Shown here in pieces: positions 11,265 through 22,500 of a stretch of 64,000 nucleotides of DNA. Source of the stretch: Tribonema minus (lineage: Eukaryota; Sar; Xanthophyceae; Tribonematales; Tribonemataceae); NCBI GenBank assembly GCA_017506865.1, contig JAFCMP010000235.1, positions 806,001 to 870,000 on the forward strand, read 5' to 3'. Made by a program: the position numbers and the translations under genes. The first letter of the stretch is position 1; each line of letters opens with the position of its first letter. The notes under the pieces were generated by a model, which saw nothing but the letters and a program-made list of their open reading frames with translations, had not been told where the DNA came from and did not search any database.

Positions 11265-12665
11265 ATGAATGAAAATCTCACTTTTGTGCCAACTCTAAAG
11301 CTACCTGCTGCAAGAGAATGGGATAGCTGTGTAGCCACCCCCCCCCAGCGCCAAACAGGCGTGAGGCCTGCAGCCGGCGTGCCACACTCGGTCTGCCGTG
11401 AGGATGTTTGTGCTGCCTTAGCAGCTAGCGTGGACATTTGCTCTGTGCTCACAGATCCTACAGGCGATAGTGGCGCAGGCAAGGAGGCACGACCTGGTGT
11501 CGATTGTGATGGCATCGGTGGCGGTATTGCTGGGGTCAGCATCAGCATGGCGAGCCCAGTCGCAACGATGGCTTCAGATGCCAATAGCAGCAGACCTGAT
11601 GAGGAGGACAGCCCTGCAGTGCTCAACAGCAGTAGCGAAACCCATGCTGCGCCTACGACACTGAGCAGGTGCACGGTTGACCCCACATGCCTCAGCAACA
11701 ATGGTGATGCTGGGATTCAGCATGCTGCAGAAGGAAGCGGCCACGTCATGGCAACTGACGACCACGGCTCTGGAACTGCACTCACTGCTGCAACGGAGCC
11801 ATCGGCAGCTGATGCGCCTCCAAGTACTTCAGTCGCAAAGGCGCCCTCTGCTCGCAGCAGTGGGGCCAGATACTGCAGCAGGCAGTGTAGTCACTGCGGG
11901 ATGCTCGGACATTTGGTGGACCGCTGCTGGAAGCTGCACCCCCAGCTGAGACGCAAAACGTCACCTGTAGAGGCGGCGTCAACAGCACCAGCGTCCGGGG
12001 AGCAGTCTTCAGCGGCTCAGACTCCCACGAAGCGTTGCGGTGGTGACAACGCACACCGTCGTGCTGGTGCGCGTCTACGTGCTACAGCTCACTCGAAGAG
12101 TTCAGCAGGTGCCAGCAATCATACAGCCAGCAAGGAGGAGCGTGCTTTGCGCAAGCAGGTGGCACGCGTCAAACAGGATGCTGCTGTCTTGCGCGAAAAC
12201 TTGGCGGGATTGGAGAGCTGGGGGAAGGAGTCCGCTGTTCCTGCAGATGCGCATGCGGCGTCCTGCTGCAGTGGGCAGCAGTCAACGGCCTTTTGCGCTG
12301 CGCTTCGAGAGATTGTGGAGCTGTGTCAGCAGCTGCTGGAAGGTGCCGCAGATTCAACGTCAAAAGTGGCTTTGATCAACAGTGCGCTCGCGGACGATTT
12401 CAGTGGCGTGACGACACCAGCATGCAGCAGCAGTGACAGTTACAGCACAGTGTGTGGTGAAGCCAAATGCACCATCAACTCTGAGCACTGCAACACAGGT
12501 GTGCGCACGGCTGTTGGGGCAGCGGCCATGCCATACGCGGAAGCTGCACTGGAGACAAGTCGTCGATCAAGGCAAGCGTCGCGGCGTCTGCGCGGAGAAA
12601 AGCGGCTCCTCCTTGTCGCCGCACTGCAGCTGGTGCTGGCGTCAACATGGCTCAGCAAACGGTAG
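11265..12665 (+). CDS. Gag-like protein with CCHC zinc knuckle
   Basis: One open frame of about 466 codons, with ATG at 11265 (or 11253), encodes a Ser/Ala/Thr-rich, low-complexity protein. It has a single zinc knuckle CSHCGMLGHLVDRC (C-x2-C-x4-H-x4-C) at about residue 210, followed by a basic stretch and a Lys/Arg/Glu-rich helix (KEERALRKQVARVKQ) that may form a coiled coil. This is the architecture of a retroelement nucleocapsid/Gag. No protease, RT or integrase frame continues it: the next 800 bp hold only broken frames. LTR-like repeats lie on both sides (9733 and 14692), so it is probably the internal part of a defective LTR element. A host CCHC RNA-binding protein is a less likely alternative. 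Confidence 0.55.
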   Translation: MNENLTFVPTLKLPAAREWDSCVATPPQRQTGVRPAAGVPHSVCREDVCAALAASVDICSVLTDPTGDSGAGKEARPGVDCDGIGGGIAGVSISMASPVATMASDANSSRPDEEDSPAVLNSSSETHAAPTTLSRCTVDPTCLSNNGDAGIQHAAEGSGHVMATDDHGSGTALTAATEPSAADAPPSTSVAKAPSARSSGARYCSRQCSHCGMLGHLVDRCWKLHPQLRRKTSPVEAASTAPASGEQSSAAQTPTKRCGGDNAHRRAGARLRATAHSKSSAGASNHTASKEERALRKQVARVKQDAAVLRENLAGLESWGKESAVPADAHAASCCSGQQSTAFCAALREIVELCQQLLEGAADSTSKVALINSALADDFSGVTTPACSSSDSYSTVCGEAKCTINSEHCNTGVRTAVGAAAMPYAEAALETSRRSRQASRRLRGEKRLLLVAALQLVLASTWLSKR

Positions 12666-13460
12666 CTGGGCAGGCGTCTTCGAGGAAACCTGCTGCTGAC
12701 TCCTTGCGTGCAGGTGACATGCTTCCTGTAGCTGTCGCACCACCTTTGACAACAAATCACACAGGTGCCATGGCTGCAGACAAAGCGACAGGTACGGCTC
12801 GCCGTGACACCTCACATGGCACTGCAGTAAGGCAGCCTCAGTCACAGCTAAGGGCCGTGCGGATGACTCAGCAGGTGGCTCGGTCTCAGCCCAAACATGG
12901 AGTTGTCAGTGCACCGCTTGCAAAACGCAGTGCGCCCGTGGGTGCTGCATTGGCGCCAGCGGCAGCGGAGCTTGGCGCGCAACGGGACACCGGCGTATGC
13001 AAGCATTTCATTATGGGCATATCGGCACGCAGCGATGATGGAGGTGTGGCTGTGCTTCGCAACACCAGCGATGCCGCTCCGAACTGGACAAAGCCGCGAG
13101 TCAAGCAGGCCTGCTGTATGCTGCGACTCCGGAGGCACAGCACTGGTGCATGCTTCCGCCGTGGCATCTGGTGCCAGGCGCAGCAGGGGTACACATGCCA
13201 CAACGCTCAGCAGGGGAGACACCGCAACTTCGCATTCTGCGGAGAACAGCAGCATGGCGCTGGCAGTTGGCACGACGGCACTCTTCAACATCAGCCATGC
13301 CACTAGTACGCTGCCGAGGGCAGTCAGTGCCTATTCTGCAGTGTGCTGTGATGATGTCACTACATTTTGCAGCCCCTGGATGTTGTCGTGCTGGCGCAAC
13401 TACATGAGCACAGAACGGCGGTGCCTCCCAAAGCCTCCATGGACGCAGGTGGACGTTTAA
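12666..13460 (+). pseudogene. Broken frames downstream of the Gag-like ORF
   Basis: Three overlapping plus-strand frames (12647-13306, 12897-13460, 13150-13407) each look partly coding in composition but none has a recognisable domain. This suggests a continuation of the retroelement polyprotein interrupted by indels. No catalytic D-S/T-G protease or YVDD/YIDD reverse-transcriptase motif was found. Confidence 0.35.
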
Positions 13461-13617
13461 CAGCTGGGGGGGGGACCAGCTTGGCCACAGCGGAGCAGCA
13501 CGGCAGCGCCGGGATGTTAGGTACTGTCCGTCCAGGCCCCAGCAGCACTCTGCCTCATGTTTGGACAGGGGGTACATGTTGGCAGCATCCAGCGTCTGGA
13601 TCCTGGGGGGGGCATGT

Positions 13618-13686
13618 TGCATGTACCCCTTAATGCGTGCGGCTCGTAACGCAGTAGCGAGGCACATGGACGGGGTGCAGGCCACA
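13618..13686 (+). repeat. ~70-bp repeat, copy 2 of 3
   Basis: Same unit as 10334-10405, here immediately upstream of a G-run (13741-13753) and a duplicated block. Confidence 0.8.
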
Positions 13687-13874
13687 AACCCGCCCACCCA
13701 CTCTTTTAGCGCGCTGGCTGTGTGCATGTACGGCCCGTACATGGGGGGGGGGGGTCAGCGGCGCGCAGGCATGTGCGAGCGTTGCAACCCTAGGGACAGA
13801 TTGTGACCATGGCGCAGTGGACATGCGGCGGCGGTATGTGCAGGCTTAGGCGCTGCGCTGTCGGTGGTGGAGGT

Positions 13875-14540
13875 GCATCAGGGACAGTGCACAACACGGC
13901 GGGGCGCTCGAGGTTTCCACGCAGCAGAGCAGGACCTGCTCAGCGTGGAGCACAACGACAGTGCTCAGGAAGTGGAGAGGCGTGCTGCTTCCGCTGCGGC
14001 CAAAAAGCGTGTTCGGGTTAGCTAGTAGCAGCTACAGGCGGCGCAGGGGCGTGCGCAGAGGAGCTCTGGCGATTAGGAAGGTAAGGGCCCCGGGTTTAGT
14101 CAATAACAAGTGTGTAATGGCGGAGTTCGTACATGTAGCCATAGTGGCGGCCTTATGCCGACCTTCCAGCGCGTTGAGGCGCTAGAGCTGGAGAGCTGGC
14201 CTCATTTGATGCTGTAGCACTGCTGGCATGTTATGTTGCCTTCTGTTGTCACCCTCGAGCAGGTCATCTAATTTGCCTACGCACATTATGCCGCGAGCAG
14301 TTTCGTATTGTATGCGGCAGGGGTACTTCAGACTATGCACTCAAGGCCGAGCAAGCAAATGTAGCAGCATTAGGTGTCGCCTCAAGAGGAGGAGACACGC
14401 AGCGCGATAGTTCTTGCACCAGCTCAGTGATGGGGGGGGGTATGTTTTGCCGTCGCTAGGCAGTCTGTCACTGGCCTTAGTGTGTATCTTTTGTGTGTGT
14501 GCGGCCTCGCGCAATTTCTGCTGCATGTGGTGCCTGCTCT
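13875..14540 (+). repeat. Duplicated retroelement block, copy 1
   Basis: Homologous to 15665-16290. Shared landmarks in order are GTGCTGCTTCCGCTGCGGC, a short Arg-rich stretch ending GCGCAGAGGAGCTCTGGCG, CTTCTGTTGTCACCCTCGAG, CTCAAGAGGAGGAGACACGC, and a run of G followed by TATGTTTTGCCG. Many small indels separate the copies, so this is an old duplication or two independent insertions of one family. Confidence 0.75.
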
Positions 14541-14691
14541 CGCGCAGTGATGGTTGCCAGCGAGCCACAGAGCGTTTTGCACACAGATTCATGCAGTTGT
14601 TCTGCACAGGCATGCACAAGGAAAAGGATAGGAGCCATTGACCGCTGCTGGTTGTATGCATGGATGCAGAGAGCACCATGCAGGGGGGGTA

Positions 14692-14964
14692 TGTGGCAGC
14701 GGTGCATGCAAAGGTACAAGTGCGACAGCACATGTGTAGCGGTTGATGAGGCGCACAACTCTGCATGCATTTGTTGAAGTTGTAAGTTCAACTTCAAGTT
14801 GAGGTTGGTGTTCAACTCGAAGTTGAAGTAGGGGTGCTCCGCATGGTGGTTTAGGGTAAGCGTCATGCGCTGAGCAATGCTGCGCTGCTTGCAACTGCTA
14901 ATAAAATCACTGGACACCTTGAACAAGCTGGAAGCTTACCTCTCATGGATCTGGTCATTGTACA
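14692..14964 (+). repeat. LTR-like repeat, copy 2 of 3, preceded by a G7 polypurine tract
   Basis: Begins TGTGGCAGCGG immediately after GCAGGGGGGGTA, which resembles a polypurine tract, and ends GGTCATTGTACA. It therefore has the TG...CA ends expected of an LTR, with AATAAA near 14898. The 85 bp upstream (from 14607) and about 60 bp downstream are also shared with copy 3, so the whole 14607-15023 block is directly duplicated at 15149-15575. Confidence 0.65.
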
Positions 14965-15238
14965 TATGGCCCTCGCCCTGAATATGCGTAGTTGGTAGAC
15001 ACATCAAGGCCGCTAGGCCACAACTAGGCCACAATAAGCCAAGTGATTAACGCGAGTTTGACTAACGCGAACCGTTCAGCTTGAAATAGCCGAAGTTCTA
15101 AGCCAAATTTCGATTTGCGCAATCTCCCTATTCATGCAGTGGTTCTGCACAGGCATGCACAAGGAAAAGGATAGGAGCCATTGACCGCTGCCGGTTGGTT
15201 GTGTGCATGGATGCAGAGAGCACCATGCAGGGGGGGTA

Positions 15239-15512
15239 TGTGGCAGCGGTGCATGCGGAGGTGCAAGTGCAACAGCACATGTGTAGCGGTTGATGAGACG
15301 CACAACTCTGCATGCATTTGTTGAAGTTGTAAGTTCAACTTCAAGTTGAGGTTGATGGTCAACTTGAAATTGAAGTAGGGTTGCTCCGCATGTTGGTTCA
15401 GGGTTAGCGTCATGCGCTGAGCAATGCTGCGCTGCTTGCAACTGCTGATAAAATCACTGGACACTTTGAAACAAGCTGGAAGCTTACCTCTCATGGATAT
15501 GGTCATTGTTTA
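15239..15512 (+). repeat. LTR-like repeat, copy 3 of 3, preceded by a G-rich polypurine tract
   Basis: Starts TGTGGCAGCGGTGCATGC after the same GCAGGGGGGGTA tract as copy 2 and ends GGTCATTGTTTA, with substitutions that break the terminal CA. AATAAA is replaced by ATAAAA near 15450. It lies about 550 bp from copy 2 in the same orientation. Confidence 0.65.
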
Positions 15513-15599
15513 TATGGCAAACGCTGTGGAATGAGTAGTATTTAGACACATCAAGGCCGCTAGGCCACATCTTGGTAATCTCAACGGGGCAAAAAATAT

Positions 15600-15671
15600 G
15601 TGGCATGTACCCCTTAATGCGTGCGGCTCGTAACGCAATAGCGAGCCACATGGACGGGGTGCAGGCCACAA
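15600..15671 (+). repeat. ~70-bp repeat, copy 3 of 3
   Basis: Third copy of the unit at 10334-10405, joined directly to copy 2 of the duplicated block. Confidence 0.8.
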
Positions 15672-16290
15672 CAGAGCACAACACAGCGGGCGCTTGAGGT
15701 CGCCACACAGCAGAACAGGACCCGCTCAGCGCGGGAGCACGGCGACAGTACTCAGGGGCTGGAGAGGCGTGCTGCTTCCGCTGCGGCAAAGGGTGTGTTC
15801 GGGTTAGCTAGCAGCTACAGGCGGCGCAGGGGCGCGCGCAGAGGAGCTCTGGCGATTAGGAAACCAGGGGGGTTTGAGTCAACACCAAGTGTGTGCGCAG
15901 TTCGTAAATGTAGCCATAGCGACGGCCCTATGCCAATCTTTTAGAGCGCTGAGGTGCTAGAGCTAGAGAGCGGAGCTTATCTGATGCTGTAGCACTGCTG
16001 GCATGGCCTTCTGTTGTCACCCTCGAGCAGGTCATTTGACTTGCCTATGCACATTATGCCGCAATCAGTTTCTTGTTGTATGCGGCAAGGGTACTTCAGA
16101 CTATGCACCAAAGGCCGAGCAAGCGGATGATAGCAGCATTGAGTGTGGCCTCAAGAGGAGGAGACGCGCAGCGCGAGCGTTCTTGCTCCGGCTCAGCGAT
16201 GGGGGGGGGTATGTTTTGCCGTTGCTGGGCAGTCCGCCACTGGCCTCAGTGTAGTTCTGTGTGTGTGCGGCCTTGCACGATTGCTGCTGC
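15665..16290 (+). repeat. Duplicated retroelement block, copy 2
   Basis: Second copy of 13875-14540, with the same order of landmarks and a G9 run at about 16201-16209 followed by TATGTTTTGCCG. Confidence 0.75.
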
Positions 16291-16386
16291 ATGTGGTATG
16301 CTCGGAGTAATTCCATCACCCCGCAGTCTGGATTCTTGACCTGGCCTTCTAGCCAGGCTTGATGTCGTCATCATGTACAATAGAGT

Positions 16387-17129
16387 ATGAGTGCTTGTTG
16401 TCACCCAACTTACGGACTCCCCCTGGCCAAGTTGATCGCATGTGATGCTCCCAGGGCTATGCACAACTTGGCGGAGCTGGTGACCAGCTATGAAGGCAAC
16501 GACTTGCATAGGGAACTGCAGGCACGTCTCAACCAGCTGAGATTCAGGGGCGCAGAGCTGGACGATGATGGAGATGTGCAGGAGGGTGCCGATTATTTGA
16601 ATATCCTGGACATCTGCGAGACGGTGCGCTACCTGACCGACGGCGATAACGACGCTAGCAAAGTGCTGGCTTTGTACACAGCTGCAGCAGCTCCATGTGG
16701 AGACGGCCGCAAAGACTACCCAGGATCTGATGTCGGAGCTGTTTGAGCAGTTTCCTGGCAATGCCGCGAGAACAGGGCCTGCTGCCGGTCTCTCCAAAGC
16801 TCACTGTTCCCCTCCTCCGCTTCAAGCCACAGCCAGCGTTCATCGACTGCTTGTTAGTTGCCACAACGCTGCCGCATCTTTATCTGTTGTGGCGGATTTA
16901 TCAGCTCCTTCGCCCTCAGACCGAAGTTTCACAGACGTACGGCGCGCGCCTGCATATGGGTGTTCTACGGCTGCAGGCACTGCCTCGGTGCGTAGTACCT
17001 GCAGACGGGATGAGCACGCTCAGCCTACTAGTAGCAGCACACTACAGATGTCATTTTAGCTTAGCTACTGGTAGTAGCACACAGCAGATGTCCGAGAACA
17101 CCACGTTATTGCAGCAAATCCACCCCTAG
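16387..17129 (+). CDS. Hypothetical ORFs, unassigned, possibly retroelement-derived
   Basis: The frame 16387-16746 (120 codons) encodes a well-mixed, acidic peptide containing MHNLAELVTSYEGNDLHREL and NILDICETVRYLTDGDNDAS, followed by overlapping frames to 17129 (128 and 120 codons). The composition looks coding, and helices are likely in the first part. No family is recognised. The two frames overlap out of register around 16700-16750, so a frameshift or an intron would be needed to join them. The position right after the duplicated retroelement block suggests Gag-like material. Confidence 0.3.
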
Positions 17130-19523
17130 AGGGCGTGAAGGCAGAGGCGGTGACAGGGGCGGAGTACCGCGAATATGCAAGTCTGTGCGCAGTGAGGAGG
17201 GGGAGGCGCAACGCTTCGTGGTCAACCAGGCATATTGCAATGCACTCGCGGCGCTCGCAGACAGGCACACACGCACGAGCCGCTAATCAGGTAAACCTGC
17301 GGGGTAGCAGCACCGGGCCTTGTGTTGGCTTGAGCCAATACCGCAGGCTCTTGCATAAGTGTGCGTGCATGCTTTTGCCTTGTGTTATTCTGGTTCAGCA
17401 ATGCGGAAGAACCCATTGCTGTCTATCTCGACGCACAATGGGAGCGAGCACATGACATCATGACGGTAAGACCTGACCGTATTTGTCATCGACTCAGCAA
17501 GTGCCGCATGCCTGTTACAATAGAAGCCGTGCATCCAATTTAAATGCAAATTTGGATTGATGTGTGCCTTCGTGTTCGTTGCTGCTGTCATTGAGGAAAG
17601 TCTTGTGGGTCTCAAGATCAATGGCATATCTCACCAAGGGCCTGTCATTCACTCATTCTTGGTGCACATGATGTATGAATGTTGCTTAGATGCAATGATC
17701 GTGAGGCGCTGCGCAGAGCTCTGACAGTGGGTCTCGATAACTTGAAGCCTTCGACAGTGGGTCTCGATAACTTGAAGCCTTGGGGCGTTTGCGGTTATAC
17801 TTATATAAAAAAATGTACAATTTGATGCGGTGGGCACTTGTGCAACTCTTCCCCTGCTTCTACCGTAGTGGTGACCCCATTCATGTCGCTGTACGTCATG
17901 GTGGCTGCATCATCGCAGGTGCTGGGCGCCTCATGCACCATTTGAGGGCAGCATACCATGTAGGGAGAGGTGTAGCACCCCGCACCACAGCATCAAGGTT
18001 AAGCCGCTTTTGTGCGCAGCAGGCCGCCATTGCCAAGATGGCAGAAAAGCTGGCCCCAACTCGGCGGCAGCACAGGCCGCCGGGACGGAAGCACGTGCGG
18101 GCCCGCGGCCGCCGGTGTCCACGGTAACGCAAGGGCAAGCACGAGGTGGCGGGTCAACGCACTAGAGGCCCCGACAGGAGGCAGGCAGGGGCGGAGGAAG
18201 ACAGGCACGGGGGCTGTGTGCGGGACCGCAGCGGTACAGTTCACCAGTCACTGTTGCAGAAAGAGTAGAGACTGAGGTCAATGAGTCCCCGTGCCCTTTT
18301 CAAGTAAAAGTAGTACACATCATTGTAATACAAGAGTCTCTAAAATAAGAGGCCTTGCTTTTGGCTGAAAACCCCCAAAGCCTCCACATGTGATGTGGCC
18401 TTCACGCCTTAGCATTAAATTATTGCAGTGCAGCCGATACGACACATGTGCATTCATCGACACAGCGAGGCATATGCTTACACAATCAACAATATTTAGT
18501 ATACAGGAGCACTCTCGAACCTGTCAAGACCTTCTTGATTGCTCGTGCCCCAGCAGGATGCATGGTGGGCGCCTCACCACCTCCAAACATTGGATGAGCA
18601 CCAGGCATAGAGGGACTCTGTTGGATGCAACAATCGAAGCATCGGACAAGCCGCTGCTGCGCACGCTTTTCCGGTTCACGTGGCATAGGCTGCCTGCTGC
18701 CATGGTGTGGACGACCAGTGCTCATTGTCGCTGCAGGCATGATCATAAATAGTATTCCTTTGCGCCAGGTTCACAGCAGCAGCTGCCTCACATCTAGTAT
18801 GTGTGCCCGAAATTGGGCGCCACCGCCACGCATGTATGCAGGACCTTTCTGCTTTTGTATCTATGCCATTGGCTGAGACAATTTCCAGTGCCATCGCCTC
18901 ATTGCCATCATCGCAACAAGCTGTACCACTGCCAACTTAAGCTCTTGCGAACAGCATGTTTGAATGCCAGGTTTGCACTGATGGTGATTTTTTCAGCGAC
19001 TGTGGCAGGTGGCTGAACACTTGTCGATTGCTGTGCGCAAATTCCCTCTCTCACCTTGCATGCAGCCTGCGCGCACAGCCCCCTTGTCTCATGCTTGCAG
19101 TGAACATGGCGCTCGAGAAGTTCAACTTCAGTCAAAAATTCAAATTATGACTCAAACTCATGATTCGTGCACGCCATGGTGCACCACTATACGCAGGTGA
19201 TAGTCATGGCTTCTTCGACAATCAGATTATGTGGCTGGCATGCACAGGTGCTGCAGCACAACCACCAACAGACAGAGGCAACAAACTGGCCATGTAGCAA
19301 GCAGCGCCTGTGTGCAAGGCATGTTGATGGTGGCTGTAGCTATACACTTGATCATGTACACAGATGTCAGTACATGGAATGAAGGAATGGAAAGCAAGAG
19401 CGCTAAGGCATAAGCACATAGATTGCAGATGCTGTGCTAATGCAGCTTGGTAGATTTGTGGCGACACTGTAGCACCAGAGGGAGTCCAAGGCATCTACAC
19501 CTGCAATGTGCGTTTCCTGCAAG
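17130..19523. other. No confident gene; scattered short frames
   Basis: Contains a 30-bp tandem duplication at 17724-17783 (GACAGTGGGTCTCGATAACT units). A plus frame 17780-18127 ends in an Arg-rich tail. A minus frame 18486-18746 has a Gly/Pro-rich stretch (SPSMPGAHPMFGGGEAP). None shows a recognisable domain. Some may be untranslated or intronic parts of the kinase-like gene's surroundings. Confidence 0.4.
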
Positions 19524-22500
19524 CTACGTCGACATTCCGACTTTCCCAAGCTTTTGCAGCAGGTAGGTGTCGTGGTACTGCTGCATCGGCTGGCCGGCAC
19601 AAGCCTCAACATGCCAGCCGAGCGCATGCGCATTGAGCAGTGCTTTGGGGTAGAAGGCTGAGCCCTGCACCCCTGCCCAGTTAAGATCGACAAACCTAAC
19701 CTGCCACCCTCCTTGCACATGCTGATCCTCTTTCACCATGATGTTTGGACCACGGACATCCCCATGCACGGCACCGTACTCACTGTCTGCAATCCGCACT
19801 TTATGGGCACGGTTGAGGGCAGCCTCAGCTGCAGCAAAGGCCATCCGCTGCTGGTCCCTGTTCTGCTCCATCTCACAGAGCATGTGCCACCCTTCCTGCT
19901 GGCGCAGGTGCTCCATGACAACCATGCTGAGGCCTCCAGGCAGTGGTGTGCACGCCACAAACTCGGGTGCAAGCTTTGCCCTCGCCCAGGCGTTATGTAT
20001 CTGTGTAAGCACATCATTGCGCATATTGTCAAGTTGGCACGCAAATGCTGTCCACGCTGGACTTTTCCAATTGCTCATGTGAACAAAACTATTCAACTCA
20101 GCAAGAAGCGTGTAGATCATGTCATGTCACATGTGGAGTGGATTGCTCCTGCGCTGGCCTGTCAGCCACATGGTCTGTTTGCCTTCAATGTCATGCCCCA
20201 ATTTATCAAGCCCACTCAAGAGCAATATCATGTGCCGCCAAAGCACCCCCAAAAATGGGCCACTGGCAGAAAGAAGCACTGTGCAATGTTGCCGCCAATG
20301 CTTGCACACATGTACGGCCACAACACAGGCAACAAACACTGCAAACGACTGCCACGCAGGCGTGCCAGGCAGCAGCAGTGACTCGGAGGTCTGCAATCGA
20401 TCATGCGGTATGGTATCTACATATATGCAGACGGCACAGATAAGTCACTCGGGCAACAGCACGATGGCAAATGATCATATTTGGTGCTGACAACACAATC
20501 AGAGAGCTTGCCCTGCTAGCACATGTACTCAACGTCAGGTTGCTGCGCACATAGTACATGAGGCACACCTGCAACGCCACCGCAGCTACCAGAGGATGCA
20601 AACACTACGCCGGGTGCAAAGTGGATATGAACGTGGTGTAACTGTGGACTTGTGAGACACGGAACGCGACGTATGGCCACCTCCGCCCTGCACAGTTCAT
20701 TCTGCAACTCCGCCCTACACAGTTCATTCTGCGACAGCAATCACAATTTTCATGAATATGCTTGCGTGATCAACGCCCGTGTCAAAGCTCAACCTGGTTT
20801 GTGGTGTGTTATCACTATCGCTACCTAAGCACTTTGTTCACGTCCACCATTGGTGAGTGTCAGACCGCAGGTGCACACGCCATCTGAGCTGCAGCAGCAG
20901 TGCGAAAAGGGTTGCCTCGTGCACGCCATCTGGGCAGCAGCAGCAGTGCAAAATGGATTGCTTCGTGCAGATGGCCATCTTTTTCTACGACCAACATGTT
21001 GCCGCTCACCTGTGCAGGGTAAGCGCTGCTGAATTTGATGAGCACGTAGGATGCCCGCTCACATCCTCCAGCTCCGGCACGCAGCTGCGCTGAGAACAGC
21101 AGTTTGTGGGCAATGCGGAGGGGCTTGATGTCCACGAGAACCTCGCTGTTGCGCAGTGGATATGGCAATGGCCATGGCCAGCCTGCCCGCTCCTCAGCAA
21201 GCGCGCGCTGCTTCTCAAGCGACAGCCTGCTCGCTGACCACAGCGCTTCATCATGAAGGTCGTACTGGTGGTGGTGGAAGGCGAGGAGCACCGAAGTGCG
21301 CATCGAAGCGATACCACCAAACACGCCGTTTGACTCGGTCAGCGAGAATGGCAGATGCCTGGTGCTTGCACTGTCGGTGGATGACTGGGAGCTGCCTCCG
21401 CTACTGGTGGTCGACGCTGCGGCACGCCCGCCGTGCACCGCTGCGCGACTTGGCGCTGCCTCCACTGCTGGTAGTGGACCTTACGGCACTCTGTCCACCA
21501 CTGCTGGTGCTACCGCTTGGCCGAGGGGGAAGGCCTTCACTGCCGCCGCTTGAGGTGCGCTTCCTTGGTCTTGAGCCACCTTGGTGGGGCTGTGTGCTGC
21601 CGCCCTGCACAGCGGCGTTTGCTGTCAAGGTGGGGATACTGATGGGGCTGATGCTGATGGGGCTGCGGCTGCTGCGGGCATTGGGCTCCTCCGAGGCCGT
21701 ACAGGTGAGGTGTCCTTAAGCCACAGGAGACTGGCATAGCAGGCTGCCAGAACATGAGCTATCGAGGATATGTGGGTGCCATCATCACGTCCGTTCAGGT
21801 TCAGCAGCTGTAGTGATGGGACCAGCGGCTCACAAACCACCTTGTTGACATCCTTGAGATTTGCGCCTGCAGCAGTAAGCGGCAAGACAATGTAGAGTGT
21901 TATGACAGTACATACGCAACCTTAACTCCTATTTTGCAATCACGTCTCAAAATTAGTTTTGCAGAAACGTACGCGGTGTACGTGTGGGTCTTAGTTGTCA
22001 CACAGGCGTGAAAGCTTCTTCTTACCTGTTACAACACTCGTCACGTTCATGTTGTGCCTCTGGCAGGCAGCGAGTGGTGGAGAATTGCCTGCCAGCCAGG
22101 TCCATGCATGTGAGACTATCTCAGCACACGCGCAAGTAACATTGACTGTGTGCTGCGTGTACTGCCGTAAATCACAGGTTAACTTCACACTAACAGCCTT
22201 GTATTGCGACTACCTTAAGGCTTACATGCACAGCAATGTGCTGATACTATGTATTTGGTTTGATCATTTCTGCACGCCTTGTGAGGACCCTCGCGGCAAT
22301 GAACTATGGTTGGCATGGTATTGCACGCCTGTGTAAGAGTAACTGAGAGCCTCGTGTACTCCTTGTACTGGAGGACGAAAATCAAACCTGCAACCTCATG
22401 TTGTGAACACAACCCCCACAGTTTCCCCAGATTTGCACCAGCGTGTCCCTGGTATTACCTGTTACCGCTGCAGAGGCGATGATATATTGAGACCGTGGAG

